Below, piece after piece: positions 12,401 to 22,440 of a stretch of 64,000 nucleotides of DNA. A program made the position numbers and the translations under genes. A model generated the notes under the pieces. The model worked only from the letters and a program-made list of their open reading frames with translations. It was not told the origin of the DNA and searched no databases. The stretch's first letter is position 1. Every line of letters begins with the position of its first letter. Source of the DNA: Patella vulgata (lineage: Eukaryota; Mollusca; Gastropoda; Patellidae); contig NC_065883.2 in assembly GCF_932274485.2 (NCBI RefSeq), forward strand, positions 14,506,222 to 14,570,221. The letters are read 5' to 3'.

Positions 12401-15400
12401 CATATTTGCACTGATATTGCTACTAGAGATTCAACTTTCACTCTCTTGTAGTTTGTAAGTGATTCTATAGTTCTAAAATGAAGAAAAAAGTACTTTAAGG
12501 AATTATTATTTTTTTTATTTCTGCAAATTCTTTAAAAATCTCCAGATCCTCTGTCCTGCACCACTGACAAGAGGAAATCACTCTGGAAAATCCAGAGGAA
12601 CTTTCTTCAGCCAACACTGAACTACAGATAAAAGATATTTTACAGTAATATACCTAAAAGTAGCTATGTCTCTAACTCAATATCATCTACAGTCTTCATT
12701 ATTGAAAACACAACTTATTTGTCAATTTAAATCAACATTGATGTTGTGATGTTACCGGGAAAAGATGCGCCTTAAGAGAAATTGAATTACATGCCAGAAT
12801 GGTGTTGAGCACCATTTTTAATGAAGTGACTCGATGAACGAGGCTAAAATACCCCACAAGAGAATGCTACCGGTGTAGACTGGAATAACCAGATGCCAAA
12901 GACTGCCATTCAATTCGTACTTCTCACGTATTTTGCCAAACATAACCGATTAGAAATTACAGTAAAAACAGAAACGACTGAATATAAATCAGTTCATACA
13001 CACTCATAATACTTTATTATATGCGTTGTGACCCATTTGTGTCCATTTCTAAGCGCCAAAGAATAGCAATTTAGCTCCTTTAATACATGTTTATGTTTGA
13101 AAAAAATGAATAAATATTTATGAATATAAATTCCTGGGGATCATGTGGCTAAGTGGGTAAGACGCTGGTTCGCTAGCCTGCAGGTCGGGTGTTCGATCCC
13201 TGCATTGGCCAAGAAGGTTCATCCAGATTTTCCGGCGTGGTTCCCCCTTGTCAGTGATGCAGGACGGAGGGCCTGACAAGGACAGCTGTCTAGTCGTTCG
13301 AATGGGAAGAAAAATCGAGGTCTCGTGTACAGATTGGAGTGCACGTAAAATATCCCTTGACAGTAGTTGGAATTCGATATAAGAGTAGGCCATAGTGCCG
13401 CTGTCCGGGAAAAATTTGCCTCATAGCACACTGTATGGCCTATGCCCGTCTTCATTAGCCCAGTTCGGAGCAGAACAGTAGGACGTTATTCCCCATTTCA
13501 ATTCATTTCATTTCATATAAATTCCTAGCCATGTCATGAAATTGGTCTGGTCTTAAAGTAGTGGTTGATAAATCAATAAAAAGATTTAAGATGATGCAAT
13601 TCACAGTAATACAGTCACATATTCCCTGGAAATTCTAACTTCTAAGTAACTGTACATATAGGTTTACAAAAACAATGTAATATAATCTGGTACAATGTAA
13701 TCTCATGAATATCAAAGCAAAGGGTTTTAATACTATTTTCCTGTATGGTAAATTATATACGACTTGTAATATAAGGGCGGACCATGGAGTGGTAGTGGGG
13801 AGCTGTGGGTGAGGGGTTAAGTCAGCGAAATTTTGAAGGGCACACTAAGAAAATTTATGACTAAAGAAGCCAGTTATTTGATTGATGAAATTCCAAACAC
13901 TGCAATAAAGTAAGATATAGCTGTGTTTTTATTTATGTAGTTTGAGTCATTCCTTGTGTCTATGACTAGTCTGTGTCTTTAAATTTATTTTTATTTCAAC
14001 ACAACTAATTTCCAGAGAATCCATCATATTAATCACATTACTAAAGATTGCATCATCCAAAGCAAAACCTATGGATTCATATTACTAAAGATTGCATCAT
14101 TAAAAGTCAAAATATATTAAAAAGATTACCGGGGGGGGGGGGGAGACATTATTTCTCTATAAAACTTCAGTTAGCCACTCTCGGAGAAAATAAAACCTTA
14201 AAGGGACCCAAACATATTAAAAAAAAAAAAATTGTTATTCTTTACAACCCTACTGCATTGGCTTATTGCTGAGTTTACTTTAGCGATACCACTGATTTTG
14301 TTAAAGCCTTGCACACACAAATGGTTATTTGGTGGTGTGCAAATCATTAGAAAATTACAGATAATCAATTGATGAATATTGAGAACAATAATAGCTTGAA
14401 AATTCAACTCTAAAATGTGTTATTGATTCCAGTCATAACAAATCTTATAATAAACGGGATAGAGAAGAGGGATGGCAACACTGCCCTGACAAGATGACTA
14501 AAGTTGGACAGGCTGAAACATCTGCATGGGTACTGGGCAGAGGGGATAAAATTAATTAAGGAATTTCCGCTCAACAGACTTAGTAGCAGTGAAGATTATT
14601 TTGAAAAAGGGTATCACAACCAGAACTGTTATTCATTAAAGGAGCTAAATCGCTAATATTTTGGACCTAGAAATTGGCACAAATGAGTCGCAACACATAT
14701 AATAATGTAATATTAATTTATATAAACTGTTTTACATTCAATCATGTCCGTTTTACTGTGAATGGTCATCAGTTATGTTCCTCAAAATACGCCAGAAGTC
14801 TCAACCGCAAGTCAGTTTTTAGCGTCTGGTTATTCCAGTCAATACCGATATTATTTATTGCACATGCTCTCCAAATAAGAATATGATATCACCGTTTGAC
14901 ATGACTGGTGGAATATGTCTAGCCTCATTCTTGAGCACCTTGTTACAAATGGCGCTGAAACCAATGGTATAATGTTTATTTTGTCTTAAATATTGGATAT
15001 CAGAAGCCCATCTTTTCCAGGTAAGATCCCAACACCAATGCTTATTTAAATTGCAAAAAAAATTGTGTTTTCAATGTCGAAGATTTAGGATGATATTGAG
15101 TTACGGACTTAGCTACTTTAAACATACATTATGCAAGAGCTAAATTTGCCTATTTCAGATTTTAGGCCTGAAATGTTATCTGAATTATTAATTAGACATT
15201 CATTAACTTATCCAGATAATAATCAACTCTCGATGTCATTGTTAGCCTGCGATATTTACTGGATTAGGATCCGATTTGCTAGTCAAATTTTTTATTCATG
15301 ATTTGAACATGAAATGGATAATCAACACTATGTTTTTTATTGTACCGGGTTTAATGATGATGATTGAGGCTAGGCTGAAAATTCAATCTCTAATTTCTTG

Positions 15401-18400
15401 GTTCAGAGTGAATCAATTTGACTGAAATTTTCAGCAAATTCCCTTTACATGTATATTATCTAGTTTTTAACTATTATTGTGAGAACTGCCAGCTCTTTAT
15501 CTAATCTCCCATAATGTATCTTTAAATAATCTTCACTGCTACCAAGTCTGTTGGGCTACTGTTGAGCGGGGATTCTTTAATTCAAGTCTTATAATTACAT
15601 GTGTAATAGCATTACATTCCTGGAGAAAACTCTGCTATGATTTCATAGAATATCATTCTTTCAATATTAAACATTCCTGGAATTTCTTCTATCACAGCCA
15701 GTGAGTATTCACAATAAATCAAGTGTATTGACTGAATGTTTATGTCATGATGGAACAATGCCAACTTTATTTTAAAGATATGTACTGGTGTAAGTATTCC
15801 TTTAATAAATAGGACTACATGTACATTAATGTTACAATATATTCAGAAATATAATCTAAATTACAGAGAGAAAGAGAAATAGGGTTTAACGTCCACTCGA
15901 CACAAACAAGGTCATTTCAGGACTAACATATGGTTTAATTTTATTTCAATAATTCGCTTGCGCGTAGGGGTTTTTAGCAGTGGGAGGAAACCGGAGGACC
16001 CGGAGAAAACCCACGAGGTTGGACAGGCGACCCTACTCCTTGTCACGTACAAGCTGGGAATCGAAACCCGGCCATTTGACTCAATGACAGACCGTATGAT
16101 ACAACGTGCATGTGCTAACCATTTGGCCATCCAACCCCCCAATCTAAATTACAAACAGACACATTTAAATTATCATAAATTCAATAGCTGTTTTGTACTG
16201 ATTTATCTAAAGCCTAATGTACATTTAAATGTAATACTTACAATAAAACTCATGGAGGGCACTTTCAGGGATAGAGAGAGAGAGAGAGGAAAATGGGGTT
16301 AAATATCAACCACACAAACTAGGTCACTTTGGGACTAACATGGTTCAATTTTATTCGAATAATTCGCTTGCACTTAGCTGTCTTTAGCTGTGTTTAGAAC
16401 AAGCAGGGAATAAAAACCACTCCACTTGACTCGATGACAGAGCTTGTGATTTTGGAAATTATGGTCCGCTATCTGCGAATATCGAAAGTAATCAAGATCT
16501 TGGAGTTATAAACATACATTTGAAGTTTCATTAAAATCGGATAAAAATTGTCACTTCTAGAGGTCTATACAGTTCGTAAATTATACCTGCATGTTATTCT
16601 TTTTTAAAATCGTTCTTGGCACATCATAAATTGATATGACAGTTGTTCATCCTTTCTTTCCAACTTATTCCCCGAGTCCGAAAAGTCACCTACCTGAGTC
16701 CGAAATGTCACCTGCCGAGTCAGAAATGTTGAGGCCAAATTTTTTTGAGTCTAAAATGTTGGAAGTCGGAAATGATGTGGGACCAAAATGACATATAAAT
16801 TAATCGTTTGCAATGGCGAAGACTGTGGATGATATTGAGATAAAGTTTTTTAACGTCCACTCACACAAACCAGGTCATTTCGGGACTAACATATGGTTCA
16901 ATTTTATTTCAATAATTCACTTGAGCGTGTGGGAGGAAACCAGAGAAAATCTACGAAGGTTAGACAGGCGACACTACTCCTTGTCACATACAACCGGTGA
17001 ATCGAAACCATGCCAGTTGACTTAATGAATGACAGACCCTATGATACATTGCACACACACTATTACTAACCATTCGGCCACCCATACCCCTTTAACAATC
17101 AGAGGACTTTGTCCATTGAGAGACTGTTCTGAAAGAAACTACCAGTATATCATCTATCAAGATCAAGATTTAAAGTAGCTATAAGTCTCTAACTCAGAAT
17201 TATTCAAGAATCAAAGTCTTCGACATTGAAAACATGAATTATTTGTCAATTCAAATCAACATTGGTCTTGTGATCTTACAGGCGGTGACAAAATGGAAAT
17301 GGACGAAAGTAATGTAAATATTGGGAACAAGTGGCTATGATATCGTTTTGCGGGAGTATTTATGCAAATCAAAACGACTAGATTGAAGAAAAAACATATC
17401 TGAGTGAATCAACAGAGGTTTGATTGCCTGACATTACGAATTGTTGAAAAAAAACGAGCCGAAGCGAGAGCAGGCAAAATCGAGTCTTCAACAGGCATTG
17501 ATTGCATTCCTGTTCTTTTTTTATTATATTAGCGATGCTAAACGCCGCTAGGAGCGCTGGCTGTACTATTTACAGACATCACAAAAAATTGACCGAGAAA
17601 AGTATACGTCGTGTTACGCCTTGTCATGAATATTCAGAGTGTCAAACACTGACCACGTGATGTTTACCATCGAGAAAAATAGATGAACTTGCTGTCGAGT
17701 AGGATTTTGAGAAGCTGAGGTAAGATTTTCTGATATTTTTTTATGAATTGAAAATTTGAAGTTGAGAGAAATTTTCGAAAAAGGCCCTCGACGCTCAAGA
17801 TTGTAGTATATTTGGAAAGCCCAATTCATTAACTACTTAGTTTGACCGTTTGTTAAGTCCGTATCCCCCATAGGAATTCATAAAATGGCTGAAATTGAAC
17901 CATGTGAAATTAAAGGGAGGTAACTCGTGGTTGATCAGGGTTCAGACCATAATTAAAACCCCCCCCCACAGACTTCAGTGTAAACCAGTGGCTGCCAGGC
18001 AGGATACGCCCACATTTTCGAGAGATGGATAGAGAACAAGCTAACAAGTAAGTGATTTTTCCTACAATCAAGGGCCATAATTCAGGAAATTACAATTCGA
18101 TATGCGCAAATATCGAAATGAACTGAGATCTTTGTGTTATAAACTTACATTTCAAGTTTCAACAAAATGGGATAAAAATTGTGAGCTCTATAGGGTCCAC
18201 AACCTTGATATACCATATTTTTACGCTATTTGAGAACAAACGACGGCCATTTTGTCTGTCAATTTTGGGCCGATTTTCACAAAATTCGAACTCAACCTTC
18301 CTTAGGGTGTAACGGTGATATAATAATACGTTTTTTTAAATCAGATAAAAATTATGACCTCTATAGGGTCCACAAGCTAAAAACGCGATTTTTCGTACAA

Positions 18401-21317
18401 TCAGTGGCCATAATTCAGGAAGTTACGGTCCGATATTATGCGCGAAGATCGAAAGGAACCAAAATCTTTAGGTTATAAACTTACATTTCAAGTTTCAAAA
18501 AAATCGGATAAAAATTATGACCTCTATAGGGTCTATAACCTTTATATACTATATCTTTACGCTATTTGAGATCGAACGGCGGCCATTTTGCTGTCAATTT
18601 TGGGCCGATTTCCACGAAATTCGAACTCAACCTTCCTTAGGGTGTAACGGTGATATAATAATACGGTTTTTTAAATCGGATAAAAATTATGACCTCTATA
18701 GGGTCCACAAGCTAAAAACGCGATTTTTCGTACAATCAGGGGCCATAATTCAGGAAGTTACGGTCCGATATGCGCGAATATCGAAAGGAACTGAGATCTT
18801 TGGGTTATAAACTTACATTTCAAGTTTAAAAAAAATCGGATAAAAATTGTGACCTCTATAGGATCCACAAGCTAAAAACATGATTTTTCATACAATCAGG
18901 GGCCATAATCCATGAAGTTTCGATCCGATACATGCCAATATCGAAAGCAGTCGAGATCTTTTGGGGATAAACCTATATTTCAAGTTTCGTCAAAATCGGA
19001 TAAGAATTGTGACCTGTAGAGAGTCCACAAACTATTGTGGACGGACAGGGGCGACGGCATAATACATCCACATGAAAATGTTGCGTATAAAAAAATGATG
19101 TAAGATTTGGACAGGTTTTTTTATTATATTGAATGTTACTAAAGCTACCAACCAAACTTTAGCCAGACATTTCACTATCAAAGGATAAAAATTGTGAATG
19201 TTGTTGACCACCTTGGATTTTTTTTTCAGGAACTGTTGCTGAAGAAGTAAGCTACTGCTTATAATACATCCAAATCCAAACATAGCCAAAGGCGATCCCT
19301 GATATTACTTGGTACAACATAAAATAGACAAATGATGATGATATATAGGCCTACTCATACAATTTGCATGAGGACTATAAAAAGGGGGGCTTGAAACTGA
19401 CTGTTTCTCAGCATTCTCAAGAAAGTCCATAATTATTATAAATTTGTTATGAATCATAGAAGTTAGTTTAATTTATTGTTTGAAATCAGTATTAGTAATC
19501 TTATTTTTGTTATTTCAATATTTGTGATAATATTTATTTTATTTTTAACATTTTCTACCTGAAAGAAGTGGCCTGATGCGTCAAATGTTTTTGTTTATCT
19601 TGAAAAATATCGCATATGAATAATGTGATTATTTTATATTGTTATTATTGTTTGTTTTTGTAAGATACATGTATTAGAAATCTTATATTTGTTGATAAAT
19701 GTGATAATGGTTTCTTTTTTTTTAATCATTTATTTTAAACCTGTGGGTGAACATTTTTAATTTCGTATTGAAAAGTAACAGATATGAATTTTGATCTTAT
19801 TGTGATTTTTTTTTTAATATTTTTATATTTTTATGACATAGATAATGTCTCGGCAAGATGTATCACCATCTGAATGTTTATATTCTTTTTATTTTCATGG
19901 GATAATGTCTCAACAAGAAAGCTAGACTTCTACCACTGATATTATAATATAGTATATCATAATGCACATGTATCACAAATGAATTTTTTTAATACTCTTT
20001 CAAGTAGATCATATCTTACTTTTTATAAGCTTACCTTTTAATTTGGACTCTTTTAAGATATTCAAATGTTTTAATTATGTCTATGTTACTGTTTTTATTT
20101 GAAATTGTAGTGATGTTGATCACAAAAATATAGCTGTTATATAAATCATAGTTTAATTGTTAATTTTCATTCCTGAAACAAACAATCTCAAATTGATGTA
20201 CATGGCAGCTTATAAACAACTAAAGCAGTTGGCGTGGCAAAGGCGGCAAATCTAAGCTTATATATTACAGGTTTATTTCTCATTTTGCCACACACTTTCA
20301 TGATTTTTAAAAATATCCACAGTATACGTTGTATAACCGGTTTATAATTGTTGTATGACTGAATGGCCAGTGGTCAATGGCCTTGGAACCTGTAGGTGCC
20401 CAATTACATACATAAACTTGTTTCTCTTCGACACTGACATCATATGGTCAAAAATTGTGATTTAAGGTGTTGTCATGCAAAAAATAAATAACAGAACAGA
20501 CTGAAAACACTTTTATGTGTGCTTATTCATTCAAAAATAAGCCTCTGTATTAATGTCAAAGCGCTACAATTTAAGTACACACAAATTTGAAAATTTTTTG
20601 GCTGTGATTTGTGCGAAATCGGCACGGATCCCAATTTTGAACCTCTGTAACATAAAAAGTATATACTAGAATATTATAGCGACAATTTGGCTTTATCAAG
20701 TACATCTAGATCTTTAATTAATGCAATTTTCATAGACCTATCTTGTATAGTTACTGAGATATTGGCTTCGGTCACTTTTTTGCGTTTTTTAAAAAAAGCC
20801 GTTTTTTAGCGCCCCTGGTTTGCCTTCTTTAAAATGCTATAACTTTTTTAATTTTCAATATTTTTTCGAAATTTTTTCAGATTATTCATTCTAGATAGTT
20901 CACAATTGCAGTATCGTTGTCATTTTTGAGTCAATGGTTGTATCTGAAAACCCGTTGGCAATGCTAATTATATATTGTCTGGTTGGACATGGTCACTATC
21001 ATGGTGTATGCATATATAATATATATATACGGATAGGTCAGACTCCTGTGATTAGGCTTATGTTCAGACAAGATGAAGATAACTCTTTTACCCAGGTGCC
21101 AGTTGTTAATCAGCAGAGAGCTGACTTATATTAGCCTACTTATATTTGGAATGTCATCTACACATGTTAGAAAAGGGAAACTGGACATAACAGCAAACTC
21201 ACTTATCAATTTATCATAGTCTACGCCTTTCAACGACGAGCTTGAAACTGTCCACGGATTCACTAAATCTTCCTCTGCTTGTCCATTCACTTCGTTTTCA
21301 ACAGATAGCTCGGCCAT
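276..21317 (-). CDS. WARS1: Tryptophanyl-tRNA synthetase, cytoplasmic (five N-terminal exons; 3' part beyond window)
   Basis: Class I aminoacyl-tRNA synthetase that charges tRNA-Trp in the cytosol. Exons, in coding order, are 21203-21317, 9893-10001, 9113-9232, 3034-3216 and 276-489 (741 nt, 247 codons); every junction has GT/AG borders and matching phase. The translation follows human WARS1 almost without gaps: NPWTV near residue 21, [32 protein letters not shown] followed by the HIGH-like motif HLGH (104-107) of the ATP site, [11 protein letters not shown], and [10 protein letters not shown] to LIPCAIDQ. The KMSKS loop and C-terminal domain must lie left of position 276. The start ATG at 21317 has an in-frame TAA 30 nt upstream. 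No WHEP domain precedes it, unlike full-length human WARS1. Introns of 11.2, 0.66, 5.9 and 2.5 kb carry most of the transposons of the first 21 kb. Divergent partner: WDR25. Confidence 0.97.
536..970 (+). mobile_element. TTAA-flanked MITE (family M), copy 1
   Basis: Begins TTAAAGTAGCTAAGTC and ends GATTTAGCTCCTTTAA. The two ends form an imperfect inverted repeat AG(T/G)AGCTAA inside a TTAA duplication, the target site typical of piggyBac-like transposition. About 435 bp, no ORF, so non-autonomous. Lies between WARS1 exon 5 and the Tc1 copy. Confidence 0.75.
1126..1367 (-). mobile_element. SINE-2 copy, 5'-truncated
   Basis: Reverse-orientation copy ending in (GA)n. It carries the body shared by other SINE-2 copies (GGAGAAAACCCACGAGG, GACTCAATGAAAGACC) and lacks the outer part of the tRNA-like head. 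Confidence 0.7.
1433..2963 (+). mobile_element. Tc1/mariner (DD34E) transposon, copy 1
   Basis: A 1531-bp element flanked by a TA duplication (1431-1432 and 2964-2965). Terminal inverted repeats are identical for about 34 bp and start TACTATTCAAAAAAAGTAGG. It contains one transposase reading frame. Copy 2 at 10534-12050 is almost identical, so both are young. Inserted antisense to WARS1 in the intron between exons 4 and 5. Confidence 0.95.
1728..2747 (+). pseudogene. Tc1-type transposase, one internal stop
   Basis: A 339-codon frame for a cut-and-paste DDE transposase. The N-terminus holds paired helix-turn-helix motifs ([24 protein letters not shown]) and a GRPR-like hook. The catalytic core shows [15 protein letters not shown], then QDDNARCH and [12 protein letters not shown]. 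The spacing from the D of DNARCH to the E of IEH is 34 residues, hence DD34E. The frame is open from ATG to stop except for a TGA at 2112-2114, where copy 2 reads AGA. Apart from that codon it looks full-length. Confidence 0.9.
3034..3216 (-). CDS. WARS1: WARS1 coding exon 4
   Basis: Encodes [20 protein letters not shown] to [11 protein letters not shown], part of the Rossmann fold and the tryptophan pocket. Acceptor TTATTCAG, donor GG|GTAAGA. The lysine codon is split with exon 3 across the LINE-bearing intron. Confidence 0.97.
4087..4205. repeat. Long hairpin (inverted repeat), 51-53-bp arms
   Basis: Arms 4087-4137 and 4153-4205 pair almost completely around a 15-nt loop and contain GTGAATAACATATTTTATTT and its reverse complement. 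No ORF. Either a foldback MITE in or next to the LINE 3' region, or part of the LINE 3' UTR. Confidence 0.85.
4216..4328. repeat. Second hairpin next to 4087-4205
   Basis: Outer arms 4216-4231 (CTATTTATTTTATGAT) and 4314-4328. Inner arms 4264-4283 (AGTGGAATAACACTTTTAT) and 4290-4309. A nested foldback structure 10 nt from the preceding hairpin. Confidence 0.75.
4518..8333 (-). pseudogene. LINE ORF2: APE endonuclease plus reverse transcriptase, one nonsense codon
   Basis: About 1271 codons from ATG at 8333. The N-terminus is an AP-type endonuclease: [30 protein letters not shown] and SDHSAI. The RT domain follows, with [47 protein letters not shown] and the catalytic FADDVACF. The C-terminus has a zinc-knuckle-like CSFC...HLFIHC stretch (zf-RVT type) before [11 protein letters not shown] block wording fits the L1/Tx1 group. 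A single TAA at 8286-8288 (codon 16) interrupts an otherwise open frame; the next in-frame ATG (8186) would drop the first endonuclease blocks. Confidence 0.93.
8340..8930. other. AT-rich stretch between LINE and WARS1 exon 3
   Basis: I see nothing identifiable. Open frames here have low complexity and match no family I know. It may be LINE 5' UTR or plain intron. Confidence 0.4.
9113..9232 (-). CDS. WARS1: WARS1 coding exon 3 (HIGH motif)
   Basis: Encodes about residues 76-115, with [22 protein letters not shown] is the class I HIGH signature. Acceptor TTTGTAG, donor AA|GTAAGT. The motif is followed by FICTK where human has FIFTK. Confidence 0.97.
9304..9491. repeat. Two-copy tandem duplication of about 93 bp
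   Basis: Two adjacent copies share CTGAAACACACATTAT and AATGAGTTCCTTTTCATC. Located in the 660-bp intron between WARS1 exons 2 and 3. A recent local duplication. Confidence 0.75.
9509..9641. repeat. Long hairpin with CGAAACATCGC loop motif
   Basis: Arms 9509-9560 and 9587-9641 contain ATTACTGCTTATTACT and its complement. The 26-nt loop carries GTCGAAACATCGCTC. The same CGAAACATCGC string occurs in the hairpin at 52383-52542, so these belong to one foldback family. Confidence 0.85.
9893..10001 (-). CDS. WARS1: WARS1 coding exon 2
   Basis: Encodes residues 39-75 ([11 protein letters not shown] to GIFFSHR). Acceptor TTTTCAG, donor CAG|GTTAGT. The split AAA lysine codon joins exon 1 in phase 1, which confirms the 11.2-kb intron between them. 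Confidence 0.96.
10047..10236. repeat. 58-bp minisatellite, about 3.4 units
   Basis: Unit contains TTTAATACATTCTACAAGTA and CATGTACCATCGTGATATAA. It begins 46 bp beyond the 5' border of WARS1 exon 2, inside intron 1. The open frames it creates on both strands are by-products of the repeat. Confidence 0.85.
10534..12050 (+). mobile_element. Tc1/mariner (DD34E) transposon, copy 2
   Basis: A 1517-bp element with the same 34-bp terminal repeats as copy 1 and TA duplications at 10532-10533 and 12051-12052. Against copy 1 it shows few substitutions, a 16-bp deletion near 11355, a 3-bp insertion near 11785 and a 1-bp loss near 10715. In WARS1 intron 1, antisense to the gene. Confidence 0.95.
10828..11834 (+). 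pseudogene. Tc1-type transposase, stop plus frameshift
   Basis: Same protein as copy 1 (MRRLTQNER to RGGFTRY). It carries a TAA at 11236-11238 where copy 1 has CAA, and a 16-bp deletion that shifts the frame before [10 protein letters not shown]. The stop that breaks copy 1 is absent here, so the two copies were inactivated independently. It cannot make active transposase but keeps intact ends. Confidence 0.9.
12053..12545. other. Intron sequence without recognisable features
   Basis: AT-rich WARS1 intron 1 DNA. No repeat match within the window and no coding signal seen. Confidence 0.5.
12546..12625 (-). mobile_element. SINE-1 fragment
   Basis: About 80 bp matching the SINE-1 region around GTCCTGCACCACTGACAAG and ATCCAGAGGAACTTTCTTC, in reverse orientation. 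Old and truncated at both ends. Confidence 0.6.
12654..13083 (+). mobile_element. TTAA-type MITE (family M), copy 2
   Basis: Same layout as 536-970: AGTAGCTATGTCTCTAACTC at the left and AATTTAGCTCCTTTAA at the right. The left target site has decayed to CTAA. About 430 bp, non-coding. Confidence 0.75.
13136..13514 (+). mobile_element. SINE-1, full-length, with 12-bp target duplication
   Basis: tRNA-derived SINE. The head has an A box-like TGGCTAAGTGGG and a B box-like GTGTTCGATCC. The body holds GGCCTGACAAGGACAGCTGT and the tail is ATTTCAATTCATTTCATTTCAT. It is flanked by ATATAAATTCCT at 13124-13135 and 13515-13526, the mark of target-primed insertion. No protein product. Confidence 0.92.
13527..14555. 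other. Intron sequence with short repeats and a G run
   Basis: WARS1 intron 1. Contains a short direct repeat ATTACTAAAGATTGCATCAT (about 14037 and 14082) and a poly-G run near 14131. Nothing coding seen. Confidence 0.45.
14556..15580. mobile_element. TTAA-flanked 1-kb non-autonomous element, host of nested MITE
   Basis: Ends TTAAGGAATTTCCGCTCAAC and the inverse GTTGAGCGGGGATTCTTTAA form about 40-bp terminal inverted repeats extending through CAGTGAAGATTATTT, with TTAA on both sides. Inside lie a family M MITE (14636-15121) and a family H segment (about 15330-15527). Non-coding. Confidence 0.75.
14636..15121 (-). mobile_element. TTAA MITE (family M), copy 3, nested
   Basis: Reverse copy: TTAAAGGAGCTAAATCGC at the left, TTAGCTACTTTAA at the right. 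Inserted into the larger TTAA element at 14556-15580. Confidence 0.8.
15866..16140 (-). mobile_element. SINE-2, full-length, with 13-bp target duplication
   Basis: Reverse copy with a tRNA-like head (complement of TTGGATGGCCAAATGGTTAG at the right), the conserved body GGAGAAAACCCACGAGGTTG, and an A/G-rich tail at the left. AATCTAAATTACA flanks it at 15853-15865 and 16141-16153. Confidence 0.92.
16270..16450 (-). mobile_element. SINE-2, degraded copy
   Basis: (GA)n tail at the left, then recognisable ATAATTCGCTTGCACTTAG and GACTCGATGACAGAGC. The head is lost. More diverged than its neighbour at 15866. Confidence 0.65.
16835..17090 (-). mobile_element. SINE-2 copy
   Basis: Reverse copy from AACGTCCACTCACACAAACC to the tRNA-like head complement CTAACCATTCGGCCACCC. 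It carries an internal gap in the GGTTTCCTCCC region. Third SINE-2 within 1.2 kb. Confidence 0.8.
17170..17285 (+). mobile_element. TTAA MITE (family M), left-end fragment
   Basis: TTAAAGTAGCTATAAGTC followed by the family's CATTGAAAACATGAATTATT and CTTGTGATCTTAC. The right part is missing. Confidence 0.6.
17286..17984. other. Intron sequence without identified features
   Basis: Moderately AT-rich WARS1 intron 1 with a C run near 17960. No repeat match in the window and no gene signal. Confidence 0.45.
17985..19080 (-). repeat. Long interspersed repeat with tandem core units (family W)
   Basis: Edges are GGCAGGATACGCCCACATTT (left) and GACGGACAGGGGCGACGGCA (right). Between them several imperfect core units repeat ATAAAAATTGTGACCTCTAT, GGGTCCACAAGCTAAAAAC, GGAAGTTACGGTCCGATATG and ATCGAAAGGAAC. 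Related copies lie at 41955-42990, 46665-47560, 49479-50225 and 62447-63155. Short frames it contains repeat each other and are not genes. Confidence 0.8.
19081..20930. other. AT-rich intron sequence, no gene seen
   Basis: T-rich runs near 19210, 19720 and 19810. No recognisable repeat and no convincing coding frame. Upstream part of WARS1 intron 1. Confidence 0.5.
21203..21317 (-). CDS. WARS1: WARS1 coding exon 1
   Basis: Encodes residues 1-38, from MAELSVEN to GVDYDKLI plus one nucleotide. The donor reads A|GTGAGT. The acidic linker before NPWTV matches the region just after the WHEP domain of vertebrate WARS1, so this gene starts at the catalytic core. Possible 5' UTR acceptors (AAACAG, TTATAG) lie just upstream on the minus strand. 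Confidence 0.93.
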
Positions 21318-21477
21318 AATTGAATCTGACGGGATTATTCCCTTTCGTTACCTATAATATTTGGTAAATCTGTTTCAGAAACAAGTACTTATTGTTGAGA
21401 AAAACTCACGTGTTGCATCACTACGAAATTTGTTTTATTCGATTTGATTGGTGATTTTAGTAGTAACAGAGTCCGGG

Positions 21478-21560
21478 TCAGAGACATAACGGCTCAAAGT
21501 CATAACGGCCAAAATATTTGGTAGTAACGGCCATACAAATTAAAGTCATAACGACCAAAA
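21478..21560 (-). repeat. Degenerate CATAACGGCC repeats
   Basis: Four units like AAAGTCATAACGGCCAAAAT, spaced about 25 bp. The complement family (GGCCGTTATGACC) recurs at 44530-44800. Confidence 0.6.
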
Positions 21561-21683
21561 AAAAAAAGAAAATATTACGAAATGATATTTATTAACATAA
21601 ATATTGCATAATAGATAATATAAATACATACATTACATAAACATTACTTCAATACGTACATTTACATAGAAATTTAAAGATAC

Positions 21684-21860
21684 CGGTACATTAAATGGGA
21701 GATTAGATAAAGAGCTGGCAGTTCTAGTTAAAGACTAGATTAATCTAAAGGGTATTTTCTGAAAATTTCAGTCAAATTGAGAATTTAGCGATTGAATTTT
21801 CAGCCTAGCCACGACCATCATTACTAAAGTCGACACGATAAAAAAAAACACATGAATGAA
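21684..21860 (-). repeat. Family H MITE-like copy, reverse
   Basis: Contains GGGAGATTAGATAAAGAGC and GAATTTTCAGCCTAGCC, shared with 15330-15527 and 24509-24680. Confidence 0.6.
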
Positions 21861-21929
21861 AGTTGAGCGGCAAATCGGATCCATTCCTAATAAAGTAAAT
21901 ACATGTACATGTATCGCCGGGTAGATTAA

Positions 21930-22440
21930 TCACCGGAATTCATTTACAATCACCGGAAATTACCGGTATTCACCGGAATTCACTTTGAAGATATCAGAAT
22001 TCGCCCGTAAAATCTTTCTATTTACTTATATTTTCCATTAATATTAATATTGTATTACATGTACTTTAAAACACATAAAATCAGCGGAATTCACATTGAA
22101 AACATATAAACACCGGAATTTACTTTCAACATACATTAGTATAATAAATTACTTAAAATCACCGGGATTCACTTTGAAAACATATAAACATCGGAATTCA
22201 CTGTCAACATATCGGAATTCGCACTCAAGAACATAGTATTTACTAATATTTTATGTTAAAAATAAATTATTTTAAAACACCGAAAATCACCGGAATTCAC
22301 ATTGAAAACATATAAACAGTGGAATTCACTTTCAAAAAAACGGAATTCGCACTTAAGACCTTCGTATTCACTAACAATTTACAATAATAATAAATTATTT
22401 TAAAAAACCGGAATTCACTGTGAGAAAATCGGACATTGAA
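21930..22440. repeat. Degenerate minisatellite rich in CACCGGAATTCAC
   Basis: Imperfect units of CACCGGAATTCACTTTGAAA, AACATATAAACA and ATCGGAATTCGC, with TTTACTAATATTTT spacers. A further block of the same repeat lies at 22820-22980. Upstream of WARS1 exon 1. EcoRI-like GAATTC occurs in nearly every unit. Confidence 0.75.

Noticed and set aside
13136-13210. True tRNA gene
   Set aside because: A and B box-like motifs are present, but the sequence is a SINE head with target duplications and no full cloverleaf was apparent.
13118-13455. Frames recurring near 13.2, 25.0, 45.3 and 54.1 kb with similar protein sequence
   Set aside because: All fall inside SINE-1 copies; similarity reflects the SINE, not a gene family.
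18230-18810. Two similar 82-97-residue frames ([19 protein letters not shown])
   Set aside because: They repeat each other because they lie in family W core units.
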